Origin: Malania oleifera
Lineage: Eukaryota > Streptophyta > Magnoliopsida > Santalales > Ximeniaceae
Reading direction: 5' to 3'
NCBI RefSeq assembly: GCF_029873635.1
Contig: NC_080422.1
Span: 18,506,049 to 18,570,048 of the forward strand
DNA length: 64,000 nucleotides
The position numbers and the translations under genes are program-made. Each line of letters opens with the position of its first letter. Positions within the stretch are counted from its first letter, which is position 1. Shown here piece after piece: positions 37,808-49,600 of the stretch. The notes under the pieces are model-generated. The model ran no database searches and was not told the DNA's origin. It saw only the letters and a list, made by a program, of their open reading frames with translations.

Positions 37808-38153
37808 TTGGCCGACCGTCCACAAGTGACCTAACATCTTCGGTCAACCGTGTGGTTGACTTTGACTCTTCAGTCGACTAACCATTTTGTACTGGCAAAC
37901 TTCGATTGATCGAACCCACTTTAGTCTACTCCTTAGTCAACCGAACTCGAAACCGAACGTTCTTCGGTCAACCAACCTTTTCAGAACAAAATCATCTTGG
38001 TCGACCAACCATAGGAAACCGAAACGTCATTTTAAGTTTCGGTCAACCATCCCTTACTTCAGTCGACCGAACATGTATGGTTTGTGAAGAATATGAAGCG
38101 TCCATCGACCGAACTTCCCCCTGGTCGACCAAACCTCACAGGTCTATATATAT
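37808..38153 (+). promoter_or_regulatory. Internal GTCGAC array plus TATA box before the envelope-like ORF
   Basis: Between 37808 and 38133 there are about twelve units of the TTCGGTCGACCGAA family (for example GTCGACCGAACATG at about 38058). TATA box TCTATATATAT follows at 38143-38153, and the envelope-like ATG is 113 bp further on at 38266. The layout copies that of the LTR promoters, but this region has no LTR ends. It may drive a separate transcript of the downstream ORF; that is inference. Confidence 0.6.
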
Positions 38154-38265
38154 TTTCCGCGAGAAGAAGCTCATTTTCACCGTGAAATCGAGAGATTTTC
38201 CTTTGTTTCCTTAGGCATTCTTTTACATCCTTACCCTAGTACCAAAACTACTTCCACCAACCTCC

Positions 38266-39510
38266 ATGGCCAGATCAAATGAGCATGATGATGCCTAGGA
38301 CATTGCCTATGCTCTGAATAACTGGGTCCTGTTAGAACAAGCTAGGATCGGATACGTGAGGGAGTTCCGCCCCAAGGAAGTGATACTGGGTAAGATTCTC
38401 AACCTTCAATTTATGGAACACCACTTCAAAAACATTATGGATATGTTCCAATTTCAGGGGTGGGAATCATTTATCACATATTAGTCCAATGGGCACTATC
38501 CCACATTTGTTGGATTATTTTACGCCAATCTAGGAAATGATGAGGATGGGTATTATTCTAGGGTTTTGGAGACCGAAATTAGATTCAACGCTGAGTATTT
38601 TTCATATATTCTGGACATAGGGTGGGGTGATTTTGAATGCCCTGATTTAGTAACCTCCTGGATAAATGAACAGGAGTTTACTATTGGGACATTCACAAAC
38701 TTGGTTATAACCAACCCTCTTGCAAATCCTAATCACCCTCCGAACTAGAGATCCTTCACCTCAGAGGCCAAGATAGTTCACCACTTGATTACATACAATA
38801 TTCTGCCTAAGGTAGGATTTAGGGTGGATGTTTATTTTCTCGACTGCTTTGTTATGTGGTGTATATTTGTGCGAAAGAAACTTGACCTGCTCAGTTTGAT
38901 GATTCGATGGATGAGGGCCAAGACTATTCGGCGTAGGATCATTATGCCCTATGGGGGAATCATGAACATATTATTTTTAGCAATGGACATTACCCAATCT
39001 AACATTGTTGTGCTAAAGAGGAAGAGGGGCACAAAAATGTTCTCCTTGGTTACCCTAAGATTGATGGAGTATGTGCTGGTTGGCAACATGTGGTTGCCCA
39101 CAGGGATTAGGAGACCAGGAGATCAAGAGGAGGCCCCACAGGAGATGCCTTCGCAGCCTGCATAGTCGACGAATGATGATCTGATAGGAGCCATCACTGG
39201 GTTTGCAAACTCATTTGCGCAATATAGAGATTCTCAGTTTCAAGTTACTCAGTCCATTTAGTTAGACATCAGGGAGCTGAGGGATATGGCTTCATCATCC
39301 AGTGCACAGTACTCTGCTCTTCGTGATGAGTTTAGGGAGTTCTCGATCTTTTCAGAGAGCAGGTACATGGAGCTAGAGAGGGTCATAGCTGTTAATTTCA
39401 GTGAGTTGAATGATCGCATCCATGAGTTGTAAGATGATAGAGATCGGATGACGATGGACTTTGACCCGGATGGAGGAGATGGCGCTGATGATGGGGGTGA
39501 CATATAGACA
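38266..39510 (+). pseudogene. Envelope-like / 'putative plant transposon protein' ORF of element A
   Basis: ATG at 38266 opens one frame (no frameshift) with stops at about 38296, 38481, 38746, 39163, 39259, 39430 and a last TAG near 39506; six of the seven are TAG. The region from 38455 to 39010 has the pattern of the plant transposon domain I believe is Pfam PF20167 (FYANL, NILPKVG, MPYGGIM), known from the third, envelope-like ORF of SIRE-type copia and some gypsy elements. The C-terminal part (39240-39440) looks like a coiled coil. No signal peptide or clear transmembrane segment is visible. Its role in the element is unknown. Confidence 0.65.
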
Positions 39511-39540
39511 CCGGGAGAGTACCTTGCAGGATCCGAGATC

Positions 39541-39596
<56 letters not shown>

Positions 39597-39598
39597 CA
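39541..39598 (+). repeat. (ATT)n microsatellite
   Basis: About 19 units of TTA/ATT directly after the envelope-like ORF; it produces spurious poly-Ile and poly-Asn frames. Confidence 0.95.
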
Positions 39599-39599
39599 T

Positions 39600-41237
39600 T
39601 ATTTTTATTATTCTCTAGTATGTATCTATAAACAGCTGACATTGTTTTTATTTCTCTTTCACTGACTATACTACACTTACACCCGCTATCCATTTTGGTT
39701 TCTATAGATAATTGGGTCATTTGCAGTTATTTATGTTTATCGGTAGTTATTCATTGAGGGGGAGCACTGGTTGTTCATGACATATGTATTCGCATGCTCC
39801 TATGATCCTGTTATCTTATATATATACATATCTGATTGCCATTTTCCGTTCTTTTCATGTATATTCTTTGATGAATGACATATTTATATGGATTGTTTAC
39901 TACCTAGTTGCATGCTTAGTTTAGAATGCCTTCTGCATGGCGGATGCAGTGGATGTGAAATTACGTGCTAGTAGATGATTATAGGTTCTTGCATGCTTAA
40001 AATTGAGATATAAAATGCTTGTTTGAATTTTTTAGGTACTTGTTTTTATGGGAAAATAACCAAGTTACAGACAGCATGCTGCCAAAATTTTGAAAAATGT
40101 TTTCCCAAAATAAAAATGAGTACATTGATGATTATGATGAAATACAAGTTAAAACATTTTGAAAGGATGAGTGAAAACTTAAATAATAATTAAAATTTAT
40201 CCTGGTATAATCATCAGACACTTAGAAGAGCTAAGAGAATTGATTACACTTGGCATGTTAATTGAATTTCATATTTAACCAGTGTAAGCAAAGCACTCCT
40301 TCTAAGCTTCTATTTCAATTGAAAGGGGGAGTATCTAAACGTAAAACTCCTATCATGTTATACTCACCAACATTTTCAGCTTAGATGTATCTTGGACGTC
40401 ACAGTGACATGTGCTTAAAAGAAATGTTTTTCTTGAAAAATCTTAAATTGATATATGACTGTTTTGCCCATGTCATCAGTTTGCCATGAGATCCTTATAT
40501 CTAAATTCATGACCCTTAGGATTTATATGGTTGCCTTTTTGTCTGGTTATATTAAGGATGTGCTTAAATGCTTAACCAGATGAATGTTGCTTGCTTGAGC
40601 TTAGAAATTAAAGTTTCTTTTTCAGCAAGTGCACCCCTAGTACTTTTTGCAAACATCAAAGGGGGATATATATACACATATATATTTACATATATTTTTT
40701 TGGCAAGATGTAATCTCAAAACTTAATTTTTTTTTTATGTCTTGCCTTATTACTTATATATCTACATATATATATTTTTTAAATTGCATAAATGGTTCGG
40801 TAACTACTCATGAAAATGCATGCGAACTAGTTAGATCATGTTTATGCTCAAACCTTTTATTTGCTTTCACATGCAGTGTGCTTTTAACTAAAATCTTTCA
40901 CGGGTCTTATGAAATATTTGAACTGACATGGTTTATGGATAATCCTGTTTGACTATGTCTTTCATGTCATTTAAAGTCTTTTTAAAATGACCAGTCATAC
41001 TGCTTTGTGTATTCAAATTGCCATATTTTTTTTTTCAAAAATAGATACATTTTTATTCCCTTTTACTGATGCCAAAAGGAGGAGAAATTTTCGTGGGCAA
41101 AATGCATGCATGCGCCTTATAGCCTTACAGTCTAAATGCAATTGATACCATTTTATATCTTTTGTCTTCTTTATGCATATTCTTAGGGAGAACCTTTTCA
41201 AGCTGGATCCATTTTGCTCATGTGTGTTTGTCATCAT
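39600..41237 (+). other. Non-coding 3' interior of element A
   Basis: AT-rich, with purine-rich words GAGGGGGAG (39757), CAAAGGGGGAT (40658) and CCAAAAGGAGGAGAA (41071-41085) that resemble extra polypurine tracts. Blocks near 39927-40100 match the interior of element B. No coding domain. Confidence 0.6.
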
Positions 41238-41251
41238 AAAAAATGGGGAGA
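41238..41251 (+). other. Polypurine tract of element A
   Basis: AAAAAATGGGGAGA, one base before the 3' LTR. Confidence 0.75.
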
Positions 41252-41252
41252 T

Positions 41253-43181
41253 TGTTGACTTTGTGAGTCCAATCTCAGTTTTGATGCTGACAAAACCCTA
41301 TGATCTTATGTGTGTATTTAGCATGTGCATAAGTCTATGATTGAGATCACACATAAGGGACAGGGAGCTCAAAGGCCAAGGAATTATATACATTCACTTG
41401 GCATACTTAGTTCAGTGAAGAGCATGAAGACTGAAAACTTCTTTGTTTTTCATTGTAATTGCATTTTAGATTTCGGGTCTGTAATAATGGACTGTGATAT
41501 TTGCATGACATGCATGACAGTGTTTTAAGCTCAAAGAACTTAGTATGACCTTAGGACCCTCTACATTGCATACAAATGACCCCTATTGCCTTAAAATTAA
41601 TCATCATATGAACAGGGATAAACTTATAAGAAGAAAAAGACTAAAATGCCCAAATTGGCATGTTCGTTCGACTGAACCCTTATACATAGGGACCTTCGGT
41701 CGATCGAACCTTAATCGGGTCAACATATTGATCTTTCGGTCGACCAACCAGAAATGTAAAGCAGCGCCTTGGTCAACCGAACTACCTCGTGGAAAGTTCC
41801 AATGCCATGGTCAACTGAACCTCCAAGTTCAAAAGAACTTGGTCGACCGAAGTTCATAAAGTTTGGTCAACCGAACTAAGTCTAGTCAACCGAACCGCGA
41901 AGTTCAAGAATTGCCTCAAGTTTGGTAGACCGAACTGAGCACTACGGTCGACCGAACCACAAAAGTGGTCGAACGAACCTTTTGGGTTGCTCAATTTTTA
42001 CCAAGGTTAAACTGGGTTATTTTTAATTAAATTTACTTAATCTTTTAATAAAATACCCAGCATGTCCCCAACGACTATAATTTTTCCCAATTCATTTGCA
42101 AAATTAAGAAGTGATTAGGGTTTGGGATTAGCAAAAATTCTCTGAAAATATTATTGGCCAAAATCATCCATACACTCATATCTTTTCAATCCCATTGCCA
42201 AAATCTATCTCCTATACTCATCCAGCCACTTATTGTGAAAGAAGGTAGTGTTTTCATACTCTTCTTGTAAGCTAAACTCTCCCTTGTCATAGTTGATTAT
42301 GTATTGATTTTTGGAGAGTTGGCTAAGGTTTTTCCCATAATATTTCATTCATAAATATTTGATTGAAAAAAACCCTTGTGAGGCTTAAGATCTTACATCC
42401 TCATTGCAAGATTTATAAGATTGATTTGTGCTTTGATGAAAATATCTTTAACAAACTTAAAACCCTATTATCTACTATGCTTTACGTTTGAGAAATAATT
42501 GTGTGATATTTTCTTAGGGTTATAATGACTGTTTGATTATTCACTTAAGAAGCATATTTGTTTAAGATCAAAAGTCTTACTCTCCCACACATACATTGAT
42601 ACACATTTAGTTAAGAGTTAACACATTAGTTAACAAAATCTCACTTGAACTTAATATCCTATCATTAGTGAGTGCTTTATTTGGTTGGTCATATTGGTAC
42701 ACATCCGCTTTATGTGAGAAGCATATTTGGTTGTATGCAAAACTTCATATTCATTGATTGTATTTCAGGCGTGGCCTGTAGGGGCTTGATCTAGCCCATA
42801 AGGATCGTTAGGGCCTTCTTCGTCCCGCAAGGAGAGTGTGTAAAGGTTGAGGTAAGCCTTGTGAATTTGACTTAGTTGTAAATGGTGCTGCTCCACTCGT
42901 TAAGTGAGTAATAGTGGAATCCTCGGGATTACGAACTAGAGGCGGGGACATAGGTAGTATTGGTCGAACCCCAATAACATTTCTTATGTCTGCTTTTAAT
43001 TTACGCATTTAAATTTCAGCACTCAAATGTTTATATTTTACTGTCGAGATTGATTAGGTTTGTAAACATATAGACAGACCCTAAGTTGTGCTACTGCTGT
43101 CGTTGGAATTTCATTGAACCTAGGATGAAAATTTTAAATACCCAATTCAATTCCCCTCTTGGGAATACATCAATTCTAACA
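41253..43181 (+). repeat. 3' LTR of element A
   Basis: TGTTGACTTTGTGAGTCC...CATCAATTCTAACA, 1929 bp, uninterrupted. GTCGAC array at 41661-41990. The TATA box present in the 5' LTR is missing here through a short deletion near 42093. R-U5 block at about 42770-42985. Confidence 0.9.
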
Positions 43182-43990
43182 GATTGCACTCTGAAACCAG
43201 CCTGGACTACCTTCCTCGCCGACGGTGAGGCTATCAGAGGGGGAACAAACCTTCCCAAACACCCAAAGCGCTGACGAGCTGACGCTAACCAGGTTGGGTT
43301 GCAATATATGAAGATTAGAGTTAGAGTATTCTAGATGGGAAAGGGACTGACATGCATTTGTAAGTGTTGTTTGGTCCTCTTTCTCCTTGAAGGCACGCAA
43401 GAACTCGTCATTTGGAGATAAGAAACCCTGTGTGCAGCGTGCGGTGGTGTCTAATTAGGACTTGCTGCGACGACGATGGCCTCCTAATTCAGAACTGCTG
43501 CGACAGTGGCGGTCTCCTTCTTCGGCGACGTGCAGCAACTGTGATAGCGGCGGTCTCGTTCTGGCGTGCAACGATGACAATCTCCGGCGGCGTGCAGTGA
43601 GCCGCGACGTCGCTGGTGGGAAGCCCCAACTTGCTTTCCAGACTGCGTGTCTGGCTCGACAGGGGCTCAGTGTAAACCTTTTTATTTAAATAGGAAACTG
43701 GCAGGACTCTCAGCGGTGACACCAGCGCCGAGATCCTCGAAGAGGAGTTCCCTGTCTTGGAGCGAGTGTATTGGCTGTCGGAGGAGAGGATGGCGTAAGT
43801 GGCGAAGTGGATGGTGACGGCGGTAGTCTCCTTATGGCATGTGGCGATTCTTCTTCACGAGTGAACTAATCGTCGGAGGAGACGGCGTCGGTGTCGAGCT
43901 CCTTCTGGCGTGTGGCGATGGCAAACTCCGTCAGCGTGCAGCGAGCCGTGACGACTCTGGAGGGAAACCCTAGACTCCGGTGGCATTTTT
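43182..43990 (-). other. Probable 5' region of the LINE
   Basis: This is the sequence that was upstream of LINE ORF1 before element A inserted. It is GC-rich, unlike its neighbours, with degenerate internal repeats (GGCGTGCAGCGAGCC-like words near 43445, 43590 and 43935). GC-rich repeated 5' UTRs are common in plant L1s, so I assign it to the LINE. Open frames here are short and unrecognised. If the LINE was 5'-truncated it would be host DNA. Confidence 0.5.
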
Positions 43991-44616
43991 GAAACTAATG
44001 TTAGAAAATAAAATATTATCAAAGAATAAATGATGATATGAAATTAAAAAATTTAAAACCTATCTTAAAGTAAAGTTGATTTATGAGATACTTGAACAAG
44101 GGAAAAAAGTCTATTGAAATAAAAAATTTTAACTAGTGATTATTATATCATAGATTAAACTACAAGTGTTAATAATATTTAAATAAGAAAACAATAATTC
44201 TCGGCTTCTTAAACTTAATGTATAAACCAAATTCTGTGTTTACTATTGACTGCATAAACATATAGCTCAATATCTACTGATTATTGTAGAATAAATTCAA
44301 AAAACTCTTACGTTGATCATAAAAATAAAATCATGGTAGATGCTCACAGAAACACTTCCAAACACATGCTTGTAGCCATAACCTATTAATTTTTGCAGTT
44401 GTGCATAGATAAAATTAAGGGCTTACTTGGATTGGTCACGACAATGAGAACTAACTTTTGAAAGTTGTAATTGTTGAACTATTTCCTAAACTTTTGATAG
44501 TAAATATTCATAACAACAAAAATATAGTTGAGCATAATATTTAGGCTAATGTAAGAACCCCTTGCTATATATGGTTGTAATTCACATTTTCGGAGGCAAA
44601 TACTACATTTGATAAC
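43991..44616. other. Intergenic, AT-rich
   Basis: AT-rich sequence between the LINE and element E. I see no gene, RNA or repeat in it. Confidence 0.5.
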
Positions 44617-46105
44617 AATTTTGTCACGCCTTGAACCCTGAAATGGGACCTAGGGGTGAAAATGTAAACCAACCAGTTCCCGTATCATACAAAACATCCA
44701 AGATACAGAACAAAGGATGAGGGTCCGACCCCGTGGGGTTCCCAGGCACCCTAAACACATCCAAACACAACAGAATATACGCAGTGGAAAAGGTCATTCT
44801 GAATATATACAGTACCATACCAGAGTCTATACAAGAGTAGAAATAGGCTCTATCATACAACATACAAACGGGTGCCCAAAACATCGCAAAATGACAACCT
44901 ACCAAAATACAGTCCTAGCACTTACCCAAGCGCTAACCCTAGTACACCGGCCACTACTCTCCCTACACCAGGACGCTAGTTCCAGTTACTTGAAGGACTT
45001 GTAAAAATGTACGTACAGTAGGAGTGAGACACCTCTTAGTAAGGAAGCACACAGGTTATATCGATGTGTGGCATTTGAGTGTTATCATGATGCAACATAC
45101 ACACAGTTAAATGCAGTTCCAATACTAATTCTACACAGTGCATACACGCACACATACACATGATCAGCAATCTCGATGTCGTCACACCCTTTGGCCCGAA
45201 GCCAGCCCGTGACATACGGCGTTAGCCCATAGCCAACCCGCAAAACACGGTGCCACCGGCACATGGCTAGTCCTCGACTCCTATGGCATCGTACCGGCGC
45301 TAACTGGTGGATCCACACCCTTCGGCCTGATCTGTTGGACTAGGCTCACGCCCTCGGATATAGAGCCGGACACTATGCCAATCTATGGCCAGCGATTTCA
45401 TACGCCCTCGGATATAGAGTCGGACACTCTCAGTACCTGGAACAATTCGAAACCACGTTCCTACTAGTATTTAAACCAATCACACACACACGCATGCTCA
45501 TATAACCAAACAAACCACACCCATTTGGTAATCTAAAATCATGATTTTCCAAACACATACAGTTTAAACAAGTCAAGGCACGGTCATCCCTATAACACAG
45601 TATAAATCAATATATACGCCCAGTTTTCAACAAAACTAGGGATGCAGCCCGTCGCCCCCTTTTTCCCCAAAACTGTAATCATGAAAAACCCAAAGTTTTC
45701 CCTATTAGATCCCCCCAAATGAGTAGCCAAAACACACACAGGATTGTGAACCACAGTTCCACCGAGTCCGATTTCAAAAATAACTGATATAAATACAATT
45801 CCCCTTACCTTTTCCCCGAATAGCAAATCCCGAACTCTAAGGCTCCTAAACAGCGAATCGAGTTCCAAAACCTACAACCAACAATATAGAATATACTCAT
45901 AACACTGTTTCCTACTAAACTACCAGATCAAAATAAAAAACTGAGCCTTACCTTGATTTTATGCCAAAACTCAAAAATCTCCGAAACGAGATTCCGATCC
46001 GTAGAACTTGTAGAGAATCCTTCCACGATCCTTGTGGTATCTTCAGATTTACGATTCTCACAACGAATAGTGAAGAAATCTAGAGAGATAGAGAGCAGGG
46101 AGAGT

Positions 46106-46108
<3 letters not shown>

Positions 46109-46167
<59 letters not shown>
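46109..46167. repeat. (GA)n microsatellite in LTR leader
   Basis: 59 bp of AG/GA; the 5' LTR has 27 bp at the same place (52381-52407). Confidence 0.95.
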
Positions 46168-46169
<2 letters not shown>

Positions 46170-46204
46170 TTTGAGCTTTCTTAGTTTGGAAGTAATGAAA
46201 TTTA

Positions 46205-46435
46205 TATTTATAGCCCTTTGACCCGGCCACCCTCGTCGATGAATTGGCGTCCTCGTCGACGAGTCTGCCATTGCCTTCGTCGACGAAGCGGTTGCCTTGT
46301 CAACGAGCCTAAGATCCCCGTTTTCTCGAAATCTCTTGGCTTCTCCTTGTCGACGAGCCTCTGAACTTCGTCGACAAGAGATACAAGGCCTTCGTCAATG
46401 AACTCTGACTTCGTCGACGAAACCTGTTCAAATTC
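46205..46435 (-). promoter_or_regulatory. U3 palindrome array plus TATA box, 3' LTR of E
   Basis: TATA box CTATAAATA (minus) at 46205-46213. Upstream on the minus strand are three exact TCGTCGACGA palindromes (46253, 46277, 46411) and about five variants. Confidence 0.75.
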
Positions 46436-46689
46436 CAATTTTACCCCTCTTATTTATTTAAACCCATTTATCACGGTTCGGGTTCTTATTGTCATCTCTC
46501 ATTCACAACTCATTCATATAACTATGCATTCATACACAATTCTAAGAAAACTGGAGGCTACTACAACGCAGTCCCAGCATACACATACACATACATACTC
46601 TCACTTATGGCAAAGGAATACCGTGGTTACATATACACCCGTATTAGGAGTTCACAATATACACACTCCCGACGACTAACCACCTATCC

Positions 46690-49600
46690 CAACCCAACGT
46701 AAGATAATGTACAAGTGCTCAAAATAACTATGGATACTTTCGGCGTATTTCCATTTCCAGTTCCCAAGAAGCTTCTTCAACCTTGTGGTTTCGTCATAAT
46801 ACCTTCACTAACGGTATCTCTTTGGTACAAAGCTTATGAAATTTACGATCCAGAACCTGAATAGGTATCTCCTCAAACGCTAAAGTATCCCCAATTTCCA
46901 ACTCATTATAACTGATAACATGTAATGGATCCGGCACGTACCTTCTTAACATGGATACGTGAAAATCATCATGGACCCTTGAGACTGTCCATCAGTATGG
47001 GGGTGGAACGTTGTACTGAAAGTAAGCTTCGTTCCCAGTGCTTCCTGTAAGCTCGTACAGAATCGAGAAGTAAACCTCGGATCCCGATAAGAAACAATGG
47101 ACACCAGTACTCCGTGCATTCTCACTATATCATGCATATACAGGTCCGCTAACCTACTTAAAGGATAACTAACCTTCGTCGGTACAAAGTAAGCAGATTT
47201 CATCAACCTGTCCACGATTACCCAAATAGCATTCTGCTCGTGAAGCGCTGGCAGCAATCTGGTAACAAAATCCATGAAAATATGCTCCAATTACCATACT
47301 AGGATAGGCAAAGGCTGCAACGGCCCTACCAACCTATGATGTTCAGCTTTCACCTGTTGACACATCAGGCACTACCCCACGAACTGAGTAATCTACCTCT
47401 TCATACCAGACCACCAGAAGGTCTCACGCAAGTCCCGATACATCTTTGTACTACCCGGATGTACCGTATACAAAGAACGATGTGCTTCCTCCAGAATCGT
47501 CCTTCTGATCTCATCATCGTTCAGAACACATAACCTGGTCCCAAATCTCAACACACCTCCCTCAGAGATGTTAAACTTTGTAGCCAGTCCTTACTGTACC
47601 TTTTCCACAACCTCTGCCAACTCTACATCACTAGCCTACGCGGCTTTAATATGCTCAAACAAAGTCGATTGGACCACCAAAATAGCAAAGAAAGCCTGAT
47701 GATCCACGGATACCAACTCGATACCCGAGCTCTCCAAATCCTGTCTGATGTGATGCTGAGCTACAACTGTCGATACAACCGCAAGCTTCGACTTCCGACT
47801 CAATGCATCAGCTACCACATTAGCCTTCCCCGGGTGATAACTGATCGTGTAATCACAGTCCTTGATCACCTCTAGCCACCACCTTTGCCTCATATTCAGC
47901 TCCTTTTGCTTGAAAAGTACCTGAGACTCTTGTGGTCAGTAAAGATCTCACATCGCACACCATATAAATAGTGTCGCTAGATCTTCAGTGCATATACAAT
48001 AGTAGCCAACTCTAGATCATGCGTAGGATAATTCTTCTCGTACTCTTTCAGTTGCTGAGAAGCATGCGTTGCTACCTTACCCTGCTACATAAGCACACAT
48101 CCCAGACCTCTCAGAGACGCGTCGCTATAAATCACAAACCCACCATCACCCAAAGGAATGGTCAAAATCGGAGCAGTAACCAGTCAATGCATCATCTCCT
48201 GAAAGCACTGCTCTCAATCACTGGTCCACTTAAACTGAACTCCCTTCCTGGTCAATCGAGTCAGAGGCCCAGAAAATTTAGAGAACCCTCCACGAACCAA
48301 CAATAATAACCCACCAGTCCTAGAAAACTACGAACCTTTTGCACATTCTTTGGTCTCAAACAGTCAACCACAACTTCGATCTTACTAAGATCAACTGATA
48401 TACCATCACCAGTAACCACATGGTCTAAGAATGCAATCTGACTCAACTAGAATTCAAACTTCTTTAGTTTAGCATTCAGCTTCTTCTTCCGCAGAATCTG
48501 TAATACTAACCTTAGATGTTCCACGTGCTCTTCCGTAGACCTCGAGTATACCAGAATATCATTAATGAACACCACCACGAATCGATCCAAGTACTCATGG
48601 AAAACCATGTTCATCAGATCCATGAACACCGCTGAAGCATTCGTCAACCCAAATGGAATGACCAAGAACTCATAGTGGCCATATTTGGTTCGAAAAGCCG
48701 TCTTCGCTACGTCCTCAGCTCTGACCCTCACCTGATAATATCCTGACCACAAGTTGATCTTTGAAGAGACCCGCGTCCCCTACAACTGGTCAAAGAGATC
48801 ATCTATACAAGGTAGAGGATCACGATTCTTCAAAGTTACCTTGTTAATCTCACGGTAATCAATGCACATTTGCATTGACCCGTCCTTCTTCTTCACAAAG
48901 AGTACTGGAGCTCCCCAAGGCGAAACACTAGGTCAAATGAAGTCCTTGTCTAGTAATTCTTGCATCTGATCCTTCAACTCTTGAAGTTCTGCCGGAACCA
49001 TCCAGTATGGGGTTTTAGAGATTAGCGCCTTACCAGGCAACAAGTCTATAGAAAACTCCACCTCTTGATCCGGAGGTAAATCGGGTAAATCATCTGGAAA
49101 TATACTTGGGAATTCACTGACTACCCGAATATCCTCGAGTCAACTCATCCCGTGGAAGTTCCTTCACACAAGCTAGGTACCCCTGGCATTTGTCCAAGAG
49201 CAACCTTCTCGCCTGCAATGCTGATAGAATCTGTGGCACTGGACGCACAGATGAACCCACGAATTTGTACTCTTACTCCCCAGGAGGTCTGAAAACTACC
49301 ACCTTCTTACGACAGTCGATCACCGCATAACTGGAGAACAACCAATCCATTCTCAGAATGACATCGAACCCTGACATGTAGTATACAACAAGATTCTCCG
49401 GTAGCAGATTCCCCTGAATTACTACTAGGCAATCTACCAACATCTTCCCACAGAAAGATACACTCCCAGATGGTATAGTAACAGATAATACCTCATTCAT
49501 GTCTCGGGTCTCAACCCCACACCGTCCAACAAAATTCACAGAAATACAGGAATGGGTTGCACTCGAATCAAACAAAACAGAAGCCCTAATTGAAAGCAAT

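Larger units (their letters stand above)
23621..43181 (+). mobile_element. SIRE-like copia element A, pol-less, with nested insertions
   Basis: 5' LTR in three pieces (23621-24325, 32575-32770, 35333-36399; together about 1.97 kb), primer-binding site (36402-36414), gag fragments, internal promoter-like array, envelope-like ORF, polypurine tract (41238-41251) and 3' LTR (41253-43181, 1.93 kb). No protease, integrase, RT or RNase H is left, so it is non-autonomous. Inserts B (24326-32569) and C (32771-35327) sit in the 5' LTR. Flanking pentamers GACTA/GATTG are only 3/5 identical. It lies just upstream of LINE ORF1. Confidence 0.85.
15605..43990 (-). mobile_element. Plant L1-type LINE, near full length, split by two insertions
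   Basis: Pieces on the minus strand, right to left: GC-rich 5' region (43182-about 43990), ORF1 (23592-22464), ORF2 first half (22324-20567) and ORF2 second half with tail (18225-about 15605). They are separated by element A (23621-43181) and a solo LTR (18231-20561). Removing both leaves about 6.5 kb, the size expected of a full plant L1. The 3' end is an A-rich tail (T-run on the plus strand, 15612-15621). I found no convincing target duplication. The 5' limit is placed where the GC-rich sequence stops and is approximate. Confidence 0.75.
44622..46490 (-). repeat. 3' LTR of gypsy E
   Basis: Minus strand AATAAGAACCCGAACC... (start mutated from TGTAAGAACCC) to ...TTCAAGGCGTGACA. It contains the full central segment 45135-45350 that the 5' LTR has lost, a 59-bp GA run (46109-46167) in the leader and a GTCGAC array with TATA box at 46205-46435. 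Confidence 0.88.

Noticed and set aside
37808..38133. Possible CRISPR-like array (short palindromic repeats with spacers)
   Set aside because: Plant nuclear context, degenerate repeats, irregular spacing and location before TATA boxes in LTRs; no cas genes.
39258..39720. Minus-strand frames with poly-Ile and poly-Asn
   Set aside because: Products of the (ATT)n microsatellite at 39541-39598.
23616..43186. Perfect target duplication for element A
   Set aside because: The flanks are GACTA and GATTG, only three of five identical; I do not claim a duplication.
46080..46271. Ser/Leu and Arg/Glu repeat frames around 46080-46270 and 52200-52510
   Set aside because: They arise from the (GA)n runs in the LTR leaders of element E.
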